Assembly (NCBI GenBank): GCA_012932295.1 | Contig: JAAONU010000011.1 | Location: 44,084,352 to 44,148,351 of the forward strand | DNA length: 64,000 nucleotides | Direction: 5' to 3' | Origin: Cyclina sinensis | Taxonomy: Eukaryota > Mollusca > Bivalvia > Venerida > Veneridae | Shown here: piece after piece, positions 39,593 to 50,973 of the stretch | Numbering within the stretch: the first letter of the stretch is position 1 | Layout of the letters: the number at the start of each line of letters is the position of its first letter | Position numbers and translations under genes: made by a program | Notes under the pieces: model-generated | What the model saw: the letters and a program-made list of their open reading frames with translations, nothing else | Database searches by the model: none | Told to the model about the DNA's origin: nothing

Positions 39593-41678
39593 AACCCTGT
39601 CCTTAATCATCCCTTACACTTTGAACAGACTTCTCTTAAGTCCATACACAGCAAAGGTCTTTAAATCACAACGTGAAAGTAAACTTTTCTGTTCATTCCA
39701 AATATTTCATCCACTTGCTTACAAGTTATTGCGGCTTTAGTTGTAAATGCACGCATCCATAAGCAAATCACGAGTGTTTACAAATGATGTTGCAATTTTA
39801 GCTTTATATACCCACCAAGTATAGCTGGCTGAACGCAGCCAACCAGATTTCAAGCCTATATCATAAATACATACACCTAACTTTCACCCCGATGTCATAC
39901 TCTTATTTCACATGACTTATCAACACTTGTCCTACATTAACCGTTTATTGAAAATAGAAGGAAGTTAAAATGATTTCAGCGAAACAGGGATAATATTTAA
40001 GATAACACCGAGAGTCATATTTGTAATTTCAAGCATGTTCTTAATTTTACTCAGGTGATGACATTCAATAGTCATGTGTACATAATAACTTAAAGACTTC
40101 GTAGCGCAAACTCTCCAACATTTACAGTCGTTCAAAATTGAAGGGCAATACCCGTTGAAAAGAATTTTCTAAAATCATTTTCGAGCCTAATGGGATATGT
40201 AATACGTATTTAATTGTAATTCGTATTGTAAATGGAATTTTTATTTATTCATAGTAACTGCCTTAAGATTTATACCCACGCTTCAATGTCTACTAGATCA
40301 TCGGTTCAGAAGAAGTTTTAAACGCCCGCAAAGCTTACAAAAATGAATAAAAATATCTGCAAGAAAGTTGAGACCAGACAAATAAACGCCTCAAAATAAG
40401 ATCTGATGAAAATTAGTATTTTACAGGCATTAATATGTACTAGTAAATACTTTGTAGCCAAGCTTACTGAACGTTAGTACTAAGAGTCTAAACTGCTGTC
40501 TTGATGCGACCCATGGTTTTCAGAAGTAACATCTTCATGCAATCGTAACAACTCGGCCTTTTCCGACACATTCGTATAAAGACCTCGTATGTATACACCA
40601 TGGTAATTCGCCCCGGCTTTAATAAAATATAAACAATCATGGCAGCACTCGAGCAGCGTTTGTCTTATGCATTTGAAAAAATGAAAATAAATGTTAATTT
40701 AAAGTATGAACAGGTAGAGGCTTTGTGAAATTTTTTCAATTTAGCAGACACCATCTGTATTATGAAATAGTTCAATATGACGCCTACCACAATATTTCCG
40801 AGGCGACTTATTGAAGTCGCCCGAGGTGTTCCGAATGATCTTTATGTAAATAGTTAATTTTTCTTGATAAATATTTTCTGACGCAGGGCAAGGCTAAATC
40901 CAGGTCAACACATTTTCTGATATTACCATACTGATATCCGGCTCTACTTTAATCAAATGCAACTTTACGGTTTATAAGATAAAGGTAACTCGACTATCCT
41001 CAAAGTTATTTTCGCTTTACGGATACGAAAGTACTTCTCTGAAAGATAATAAGACGACTGAGTCAAAGTAACTTGGTCAGTTAGTCCAAGGACACATGTT
41101 GGTTGTAACACAGTCAGTCCAGTATCTTAGGCATGTAAAACAACTAATTGGTACTAACAACTATGAGATTTGGAAGTGATTGCCAAGTTTCTTTTGGTTT
41201 TGGTAGTGAAGAGGACTTGAGCAAATGGTCGTAACTACTTGATTACAAAGTCAAATTCAGCGAAACATGCCGTTCTGAAAGCTATGATAATGATCGAATA
41301 TAGAGTAAAATGGCAAATATTTAGTCGGAAGAAAAAACTTTGACTCGTATTTTTTCTCGATTAATTTTGGTATTATATTATTTTGTTATGAGGGCGTGTC
41401 AACACTGAGCCAGACCAAGAAGCAGTAAAACATACTCAAACGGAAAAGTTGACAAAAGACATACTTCTGAATGAAATAAAGTCACGAGCTTTCACTCAAA
41501 AGAACATCCACTTTCTTATTTTAAAAACTATTGCAGTAAATACAAGTGATTTTCTGTCTTCGAAAGATATTGCTAACGAGCAATGAGACTGATGTATGGA
41601 CGAAAACCTTTCTTCAAAAAGTGCAAAAAAAGGTCTTTCATGTACCACTTTTCGTCCACACACAGTGGTTTCAAAGTG
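39593..41678. other. Intergenic, upstream of the Rho gene
   Basis: No gene recognised. A perfect 8-bp hairpin (GGCGACTT-attg-AAGTCGCC) lies at 40802-40821. Promoter elements for the Rho gene were not resolved. Confidence 0.4.
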
Positions 41679-41681
41679 TTA

Positions 41682-42500
41682 TGGTGTGTTTTCACCGCCG
41701 ATCAGATCAACTCGATCAAGCACGACCAAGCGATCGGGTACCGGTCTAGCTCGGTCTGCATGCGTGATCGGGGGTGGTCGGAGCGGTCTACCTTGGTCGG
41801 CATAGCTGGGGCATCCTGCCCGATTTTTTTGACATGTCAAAAAAATTCGAGTATCGATCGAGTAGCTAAGCGGTCGAGAAGCGATCGTATAGTGATTGAG
41901 TAGGAGATCTAGTTGATCGAGAACCTATCGTGTAACGATCTAATTTGGTCGGGTATACATCTTTTACCTGATCTTTACACGATCATCTCGACTTCTACTC
42001 TAGCATTATCCTATCGCAACCCGATCAACTCGACCTCTGTTCGATCTATTGTCCAGAATAACTAGACTACTACCCGACTGCTACACGTCCGCACACGATC
42101 GCTTCCCGATAGTTATTCGACCATACACGAGTTCACGTGACCAAAACAATTTGAACTGATTAGTACCAGGAATGTTTAAAGATTTTATTCTTAACAATGC
42201 GATACACGACCATTCACGACTCGATTACAATCATTACGATCTGGTCGGGTGGAAATCTGGCAACGATCAGTTTGTCTAGTTTAGATTGTGTATGACTCGC
42301 GTATAGGTCTGGGTGATCGAGGAGAAGTCGGGATGTTGGTCGGGTTGTCGTTGTGAAGAAGTCGTAAAAATCGTGTAGGGTCGACATGAGGTCGTGTAGC
42401 AGTCGTGAATGTACATTTAATCGAGCTTGGTCGGGCTTCATCGGGGAATTTATGTGATCGGGACAATCGAGTTGATCTGATCGGTGGTGAGAACACAGCT
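41682..42500. mobile_element. GATC/GGTCG-rich DNA element with ~30-bp TIRs
   Basis: The left end reads TGTGTTTTCACCGCCGATCA followed by GATCAACTCGAT; the reverse complement of the right end reads TGTGTTCTCACCACCGATCA followed by the same 12 bases. TTA flanks both sides (41679-41681 and 42501-42503), a target-site duplication typical of PIF/Harbinger elements. The 819-bp interior is crowded with CGATC, GGTCG and ACGACC words in both orientations and codes for nothing recognisable. Confidence 0.75.
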
Positions 42501-42503
42501 TTA

Positions 42504-43592
42504 TCCACGTACAAAATAAATTAATGTAAAAAGAATACAAAACAATTTGATCAATCATATCACTTTCGGTTATTTGCTTGGTTTGGAATACACAAACACA
42601 ATGCCCTTTAATATGACGCTACATTAAAAGTGACACCTTTTTCGTGAAGTTGATTTTTTACTGCAAGAAGTGTTTTTGCCGATGAGTGTTTTTGCTGACA
42701 AGTGGACTTAATTAATCCAGTCTAATTTATAACGCAGATGTGACGTTACAAAACACTGATAAAACAAACTTAAATACAATTGTATATTTATAAATCAAAA
42801 TATAGGCATACTTTTTCTACCTTTATAGACGATCTTATATAATAGAGACTACTGCACTAAACCCACAAACTGAGTATTTCAGGCAAGTTCATTAGCATAC
42901 AAATCGAAATCATGTTGGAAAAGAAGCCAGTTATCTGTTTTTTCTTCAATTTCCGTCTAATTGAAACTTAGAAAGCTTGAGAAGGAATCATGTTTTGCCT
43001 GAATTCCAATTCCTTTTTCTGATTAATAAAAACAGTAAGAAAAATGCCGTTTATTACAGAAAAGAAGAACAAAAAGATTCAGATGAGTAAAATCCTAATT
43101 TAATTTTTAACTAATCGATGTTCATTCGGCTTTTTGGCTTTTTACACTGTGTTAAGATGATCAAGTAAGAATGGCTCAAGAAAACCTCGTTGCTCTGAAA
43201 TTACTTTGATGCGAAAGTTATAAATAAAAGGAGGAAAATAAAACGATAGATAAACATAATATAACAATAAAAATAAAAACATTAAAACAATTTGATTTTA
43301 ACTTCATGCAAAATTCGTTCTTAATGAGTACTTCTTTAAGAGAAAATAATCATATGCATTAACGTATGAAATGAAGATGACAGTATCGACTCTGAATAAT
43401 AATACAACGTTAGTTAAGAATCTCTGTTTAAATAAAACAAAATCCATTGTCAAGCACATGACGATTAAGTTTTTAAAGTAAGTAACTGAAATAGGGCACA
43501 ATACTTAGATAACTGAAGTCACCCAATATAATTATCTGAACCTGCACTTCATCTTTTTAAAACACATACGGGGGGCTTACACAGAACTATTG
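42504..43592. other. Non-coding, 3' flank of carboxylesterase copy 1
   Basis: AT-rich with no recognised gene. It may include the 3' UTR of the minus-strand carboxylesterase-like gene, whose stop is at 43593. Confidence 0.4.
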
Positions 43593-46500
43593 TTAAAACA
43601 ACTTTGTTGGTAGCAGTGCAGCAAACACAAGCAAAATTTGAATGCATACATATGTTGTCGCTGGTGCAGAGGAGATAACGCAGGTGGTACAATTGTCACA
43701 TTCTTTCATCTTCCGCTCTGCTGATATCAGTTCTGGAAACACGTTTAGCCAGAAATTTGCTGCCCTTGCCTTCAGAAATGTTTTAGCTGAAATTTCCCTG
43801 TCTATGTCAAGGTAGCCTTGCTCTTCCAGGTCGTAAGTTGGCCACTGTGGTGTATCCGTTTCTGCCTCGTTTGGATTTCTGAAATTATGACGCAGTGGTA
43901 ATACATGAATGTCTATATTATCCCCCCGCCAAAGGCGGAGGGGATATTAGGAATGCCCTTCGTCCGTCCGTGCGTCCGTGTGTCCGTGCGTCCGTGCATC
44001 CGTGCGTCCGTCCGAAACAATTTTGTCCGGAGCATAACTCCAAAACTACTTGAGGGATTTTATTCAAACTTCATACACTGACAGAGCACATTGGTAGGTA
44101 GTGCAGTGTGCAAGTCCAATAACTCTACCTTGCCTTTTTTTAGAGTTATTCCGCTTTATCAAATTTACTTGATAAATTTTGTCCGGAGCATTACTCCAAA
44201 ACTGCTAGAGGGATTTTATTCAAACTTCATACACTGACAGAGCACATTGGTAGGTAATGCAGTGTGCAAGTCCAATAACTCTACCTTGCCTATTTTTAGA
44301 GTTATTCCTTTTTATCAGAATTACTTGATAAATTTTGTCCGGAGCATAACTCCAAAACTACTTGAGGGATTTTATTCAAATTTCGTACACTGACAGAGCA
44401 CATTGGTAGGTAGTGCAGTGTCAAGTCCAATAACTCTACCTTGCCTATTTTTTAGAGTTATTCCCCTTTAACAGATTTACTTGTTTACATTTTAAAAATC
44501 CCAGCATATACATGTTTATCTAATTCTTAAATTCTTGAACTTATTATCCCCGCGAAAGGAGGAGGGGATATTAGAAATGGTCTCTGTCCATCCGTGCGTG
44601 CGTCCATTCCAGTTTTGTCGGGAGCATAACTCCAAAAGTACTTGAGTGATTTTCTTCTAACTTCATATACTGAAAGAGCACATTTGGAGGAGGTGCAGTG
44701 TGTAAGAATAATAACTCTACCTTGCCTATTTTTAGAATTATTCTCCTTTATCAGATTTAATTGAAAAACTTTGTCCGAAGCATAACTCAAAAAGTGCTTG
44801 AGCGATTTTCTTCAAACTTAATACACTGACATAGCACATTATTACATTGAGTGTTTGAAAGTACAACCTTCAGGTAGCTTCTTCCCGGCGGGGGGATTAA
44901 CCATGTGTAACATGGCTCTTGTTATAATTAGCAACGTACCGGAACGCATTCATAAAGTGTTGATAGATGTTTGCAGTATAATATAGTTCGAGAAAATGCA
45001 GTAAATCGATTTTGTAAACAAATCCCATTATTCTTAGCATAATTATAGAAGTTTGTAATAAACAAATTGCATATATTTAAAACTAATAAATGTCAGCTAT
45101 ATTCTTACCCTGATTTTGCAAAGTTAGACCAGTATTTCATCATTTTATACGACAATTCTTTCTCCCACTGCGACGCAAACCAAAAGGTTTCTATTCCCGC
45201 TAGAAACAGCATTTCGTCACTATGACCTGCACCCTCTACCCAGCTCGGGGTCGGATTCAAAACATGAAAGGTCGGCTTTGCAGAGAAGACATACATGAAA
45301 GTGCTGCCTGATGTATTCTGATCCCCTGCGTGAATTCGGCTCAGCTCAACACTCGGAACACCTTCCAACAGATCTGTGTATAATCTTACCACTTCAAGTC
45401 TGATGTTTTCTGGGTCGGATGGATTTCTCCAATCTGTATACTCGGACGTGACAAGTTTATTCATTTCAATTGAGGAAGCTTCATTAAAACCCATTTTGAG
45501 CGCAGTCCTAACAATATGCTTCATTTCATTTTCTGACGGTCGAAACTGTTCTATATCCGAAATATTTAAAAAATGTTGTAATGCAAATGCCGTATCGAAC
45601 TCGTCAAACCCTATTAGAATTTCAATCGATCGGAAAAATTCAATCGAATGTATAATGTTTTCGTCATCTTTTCTAGACAGCTCCCTCGGATTCCAGTTTA
45701 TCAGATTGCCATCAAAGTTTGGGACGTAAAACTGTATACGTGACATTGTGTCCTTCACTTCAAAGCTGAGTTCCTTTACTCTAGCAGTAAAATTACTAGC
45801 TGGAATCATCCTCAAACAATTAATAGTGTGTGTTACGTTCTCAGAGTTACATCCAAGTGATTTTACAACATATTCTACCTCTGGCGTGTTTTCGGCATCT
45901 ATATTGTGGTGTCTAGTTGAGACACTTCCACTTTGTACAATTATTCTTTGGAATAACCCTTTATTCTGGGGATACAATGCGTGAATAACGGAACTTATGC
46001 CCCCAACTGAGTTGCCAAAAAGAGTCACATTTGATTTATCACCACCAAATGATTCAATGTTCTGATTTATCCACTGTAATGCCAATCTTTGGTCCCACAA
46101 CCCAACGTTCCCCGGAGCATGTGTATCATCTAATCGCAGAAACCCAAACATTCCAAGTCGGTAGTTAAATGTAACAACGATGACATCACCAAAGGCGGCA
46201 AGGTATTTGGCGTCAAGGATATCCGACGATCCCCACCGCCATATAAATACACCATGACAGCATATTTAGAATCAGTGGCATTTTTTCTTGGAACGAAAAG
46301 GTTAAGATATAAACAGTCTTCTGACTGAACTGGGTTCGCAACATTTGGAAAATACGAAAAATACCAACATGCTGCACTGTACTTTGTAGCTGTGAACGGT
46401 GAATCCAGTTCTTGCATCGGCTCAGGTTTACTAAAACGTAAGTTATCAATTGGCGGTTTAGCGTACGGAATGCCGAGAAATGTGTCAACAAAAAAGTGTG

Positions 46501-46624
46501 TATTGTTTAATGTAACTTTAACTGTGTCTCCGATTATTTCTCCTATGTCCGTGGTAACATTCACACTAGAAGATATCACTATGTATACAAAAGACACAGA
46601 GAATAAAAACAGGGCACACTGCAT
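43593..46624 (-). pseudogene. Carboxylesterase/cholinesterase-like, frameshifted copy 1
   Basis: Alpha/beta-hydrolase of the type-B carboxylesterase family, two exons on the minus strand (46624..45109 and 43878..43593, split codon GG|A). It starts MQCALFLFSVSF, a signal peptide. Family marks: FLGIPYAKPP, EDCLYLN, NYRLG, GNVGLWDQ, nucleophile loop GNSVGG (normally GESAGG), DEFDTAF at the acid position (Asp for Glu) and GAGHSDE with the catalytic His. Exon 2 ends in a hydrophobic tail. Near 46230-46236 the loop after MVYLYGGG goes straight to SSDILD in another frame. Compared with the plus-strand paralog about 10 nt of the oxyanion-hole loop are missing, which truncates the protein. All other coding sequence is open, so the damage is recent, allelic or an assembly error. 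Confidence 0.8.
43917..44905 (+). mobile_element. Element with 156-bp tandem core, two adjoining copies
   Basis: The left end forms a hairpin (ccccgccaaaggcggagggg) followed by a CGTCCGTC-rich stretch. Core units start with gtccggagca at 44025, 44181 and 44337, exactly 156 bp apart. A second left end starts near 44545 with two more diverged units, and the right end is 'cccggcggggggattaacca' then 'tgtgtaacatggctcttgtt'. The layout (end, tandem core, end) recalls the pearl-type repeats described from bivalves. It lies inside the intron of the carboxylesterase-like copy 1. Confidence 0.75.
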
Positions 46625-47769
46625 GTTGAAGTAAAATAAACTGTAGTGTATCCCCAATAAATTATCTATCTACCTTTTATTTGTTTACACTTTTACAGAC
46701 ATAAAATTACATTCATCGTTTGACTGGTAAACTACCCTGGCAGATCTGAATTCAATATTTCATTTTGTGGTCCCGGGTTTTATTCAGTTGTTTTACATGT
46801 GTATAAGTGCAAACTTATTTCTGTCTTGAAGTCTCAGGTTACATATTTTGTTTTTCTGATATAGATATAAAATTACAACGAAGGCTTTTTTTTGTTGTTG
46901 CAATTTTTGACCTGAAACTACGAAGCACAGAGAGGACATGCAGAATTCATTTTTTTATAATCTCAAGAGAGCTTTTTGTTATTCCTTTTAATCATCTCGT
47001 GGCTACGAGATAACATTTTGTTTTTCTTTTTTCCTTTTATTATTATCTCGTGGCCACGAGATATTATCAAGATTTCCTTTTTGCTTCCGTAGTACGAAGA
47101 AACACCTCTGCTTTGTGAATTAATAAGTGCAATAATTGAAAGGAAGCATTCAGAAACCAGTGAAAAAGGCCTTCTTGTTTACTATGTACATTTTAGATAT
47201 TAAATGTTTATATTAAGATTGAATGTTAAAAGTAAATAAAGAATAACTAGATTTTCTCTGTGTGCGTATTTTGCGATAAATTCTTTGGTAGAAATATTTC
47301 AAAGCGATTCTTTATGTTATTTATATAGGGTTGTATGTATATGTAAAAGGTTTGTATGCAGAAATAAGTCACATAACCATATTTTTCAATTAACTTTTAA
47401 GCCCATTTTTTATATGTATGGTTCGTTACAATGTATGTAGATGGACTACAATTAGTTTTACTTTATCTTGAACAAACTATATCATACACTCAGTCAAAAC
47501 AGAAACCTTACAGTGACACAGACTTTGGCTTATGTATTCTATTGTCATGCCAGAAATATATAATTTATATAACATACAGCACGTGCCAAACTGTTGGATC
47601 ACACTATGTCTAATCTCAAAACTGTCCGTTTGGCACGTTGATCTCGTGCTTGTTATAAGTGGTCCGTGAACTAATATGTCGCATTTTATCTTTGCTTACT
47701 CACTACTTAATTCACAACTTTTAAAAAATCTGAAGATGTCAAAATTCCTAGATTGTCAGAGTCTAGGAG
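46625..47769. other. 5' flank of carboxylesterase copy 1, with two 18-bp palindromes
   Basis: ATCTCGTGGCTACGAGAT at 46994-47011 (imperfect centre) and ATCTCGTGGCCACGAGAT at 47045-47062 (perfect). No gene recognised. Confidence 0.7.
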
Positions 47770-47996
47770 AAATAAAGCTATTATGGCTATGATGCAAGCG
47801 GGCTTTTCTGTTGTCGACGTCATACGGACGTTTAACCATAGTCGAACATACAAGACATTTCAGGGTTGCTGGTGGTGTTCATGATCTTCCTAGATCAGGA
47901 AGAGCAAGAGTGACTGGATGGCGGGATGGTCATAGCTTTGTCTTCACGTACTTACGTGACAGGTTAAGACCTTCAAAGTTGACAACTGTTTATAGG
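47770..47996 (+). pseudogene. Tc1/mariner-like transposase N-terminal fragment
   Basis: AMMQAGFSVVDVIRTFN matches the first helix-turn-helix of Tc1-like transposases. In a shifted frame VAGGVHDLPRSGRARVT and FTYLRDRLRP match the 'DRPRSGRPRVT...LRDRF' segment that follows in intact enzymes. One frameshift separates the two parts near 47830. The catalytic domain is absent. Confidence 0.75.
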
Positions 47997-48014
47997 TATG
48001 TAACCACTAAATAG

Positions 48015-50441
48015 ATTCCTTCTTTATTCTATATAAAATTAATTAAGTTCACAGGGCTTTAAAACATAGCAAAACCTCTTTGGATGGCTTTAACTTACAT
48101 ATTCTTGTAGATGTATATCTGTACTCATGAAAAATAGCAAGGAAAGTGGGGGCTGTGTTCCAAACAAGAAATATATTTCTGCTCATGTGAACATAAAACT
48201 AACAAAAAAATATGAGTCAATTTTCAGATTGGGGTGTGTGAAACAATTTCCTATAATGAATTCTTTTCTGAATGTATATGAGAATAAAATTGCTACCCAC
48301 TATCAGAGATAGTCATGAAAAATAATTTCAGAAACAAAAATGCACAGAACAGGGCAAAAAGTTGGAAACAGCCAAGAAAACTGAGAACTATTTTTAGCCG
48401 CCATTATGCGTGTACCATTTCTTGAGACTGAATTGGTGGTTTCATACCATATAATGTTCGTCACAAACAAAATGGCGCGATTAGAGCGCGTCGTCCATAG
48501 AGATTATAATGATATAACGCCTTGCATTGTGCACGTACGCACCTCTACTGGAGTCGCAGACAAGTCTACATACATCTCACTTTTGTGAAGGTGGGTGATT
48601 AGGGTAGACAGCACGACAGATTCGGAGGCGATGGCATACTGATGTGGGTTTGAATCATGGAGAAGGGGAAAGGGGGAAGAAAGACCAGATTTAAATGCAA
48701 CTCATGTTTAACAAAATGAAGCTTTTCACTCTGCAGGAATAATAGTGTTTTCAAAATAAAAAAGGAGTTAATTGTATCATATAATAATCGCGAAGAATTG
48801 AACATTATGAATATGTATTTTAATTTAATTCCAAATAAAACGACTTAGTTAAAGTTTAGCTCCCTATTTAATTCCATACTGTGGGGTCAGTGTATAATTA
48901 TTGTAGCTCAATACAAGATAAGATGGAAATACAGTAGTTTAGCAATGTCCTCTCAGTATACATTTTTATCAAAACTCAGTTCATTTACGGCACTATCGGT
49001 GTGCCTGAATGTCGGGTCTTTATATTCAAGATCACTTTGGCTACTTGGATAATTTTTAGACTTTGTGTCCTTTCACTCTCATTCACTTTACCGGAACAAT
49101 AGCGTTGTACACTAGCTTACGTCATAGCTCTAGTGTTTTTGGAACATGGGTTTCGTTAGTGAAATGAAAAATTCTGCCGCTCTTTCGTTTTTATTGCATT
49201 TTATAATACTTCTTCACTGATACTCTATAAACTAATGATATTGTATATATGAATAGTAGAATATTAAATTACAGGTGATATACATACACATTGTACGTTA
49301 TTTGTGCTCTTCAAGGTCACACAAATTTGATTTATACTGTAGAAATTTTAACGGTGCAATTTTTTAAAATTAGAATTCAGTTGAAAATTTACTGAAGTAC
49401 AAAGATGACCTGCATAATTATCTGAAATAAACGAAGGTTTAGATTTTGTGCAAACAGATTTTTTTGATATTGATATCGTTTTACTGAAGCTCTAAGAAAG
49501 GAAGTTGCCGACCTGACAACGTGTCCGTTGCAATAATCTACTGCGCAATACAAAGTAGTTCCACGAGTCGCAGAAAAAAACTGATTCATAAACTCTTAGT
49601 TACGTAATCGCTGATCTTCGATTGATAAGATTATTGAGGTCAGTGTCAAGTTATCAACAGAGCAAGGTCCTGAAGGTCCCGTGAGGTGGTCCTGAATAAA
49701 TGAAAATACTCAAAGAATTGAAAGTCCTAACATCGCCCTCAGAGAGTCAGAGCGAACGAATGTCAGGTAATTTTAACATTGAAAGAAGCGGTTGACAGGA
49801 AATCACTAGATTTCTCAAAAATTGAGTGTTGCAGAACTTAAAAACATCATGTTCATAATTAAGATTCATTTCACTTAAATAGGTGATTCATTAAATTTGC
49901 CACACTATTATATAAGGTGTAGATAACTACAGAATACAAAACAATATGATTTATGTTGAGTTATCTACCTGCATATGTTTGAAAAGCACTGAATACGATC
50001 GCGTAATTACGGTGATTAATGGCTTCGATTTATTGGTCGCTATTTTAGTTTACTGACCCAGTAAAAATTATATTCTAGATCAAAATTAATATTTAATAGC
50101 ATAATTTTCTATTTATTTGTACCTTTAATACTGCTTCTCAAGGACCGCAGTCCCGAGTGTGCATTTGCTACTGACTGTACCAAAACTGTGCTGGAGAGTT
50201 TACCCAGCGTAAATATCAAGATCTGCACTGTGCTATAAGTAAAGTTTTCAGCAGTTATAATACGGCTTCATAACACACGTTATATCTAGAAAACAATTAT
50301 CCCAAAAATATGCAAATTGTAGTCAGCCGTTATTCAAATAAATTCAAAGTTGAAACAATCTATCATTTCTGAAGTATCTTTTCGGTACGCCTTGTTTAAC
50401 TGGACTCTCTATGCATAAGTAGGTAATACACATTCAGGATT
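48015..50441. other. Intergenic between carboxylesterase copies
   Basis: Only short ORFs; no recognised element. Confidence 0.4.
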
Positions 50442-50487
50442 GTAATAGTAATAATAGTAATAATAATAGTAATAATAATAATAATAA
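50442..50487. repeat. TAA/TAG trinucleotide microsatellite
   Basis: Run of taatag and taa units about 490 bp upstream of the intact carboxylesterase-like gene. Confidence 0.9.
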
Positions 50488-50973
50488 AACAATCACACCT
50501 TTGTCGGAAAAAAATATAATTTTCTTTTTAGTTTAAATTTAGACTAAAGAAAAAGAGTTTGAGAGATTTTTATTTATCGTGTACTAACTTCTGAATAATA
50601 AATTCAGAATTAAACAAGATGTTAAGAGTTCAGCGCTCGGTGCATAAGTACACGAGCTCTTCATATGCTCGATGTTCGTTTTTCAAGGCATTACCCTCGC
50701 GCTAAAGCACCATTATGAACTAGGAGCCTGGCTCGGTAACCTCTAACTTCAAAGTTATGACGAGGAGCTAGTGTCAAAGCTGGATAGAGGGGTTGAAAAA
50801 CAGAACAAGGTTAAATTTGGGCACGCGCGTTTTACACGAATAAATGTTTTAGCCCGGCGTTGACCTGCAGTGTTTGTTTGGATAAGAAATCTTTTGAGAT
50901 TCTAGTGGCTCGGTGTTCAGAATAAAAGTTATGTAGGTTAGCAGAACTTGGAGGTTCATTAACACATTCAATA

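Noticed and set aside
42214..42558. 114-codon open frame in the GATC-rich element
   Set aside because: Composition follows the repeated words; no domain.
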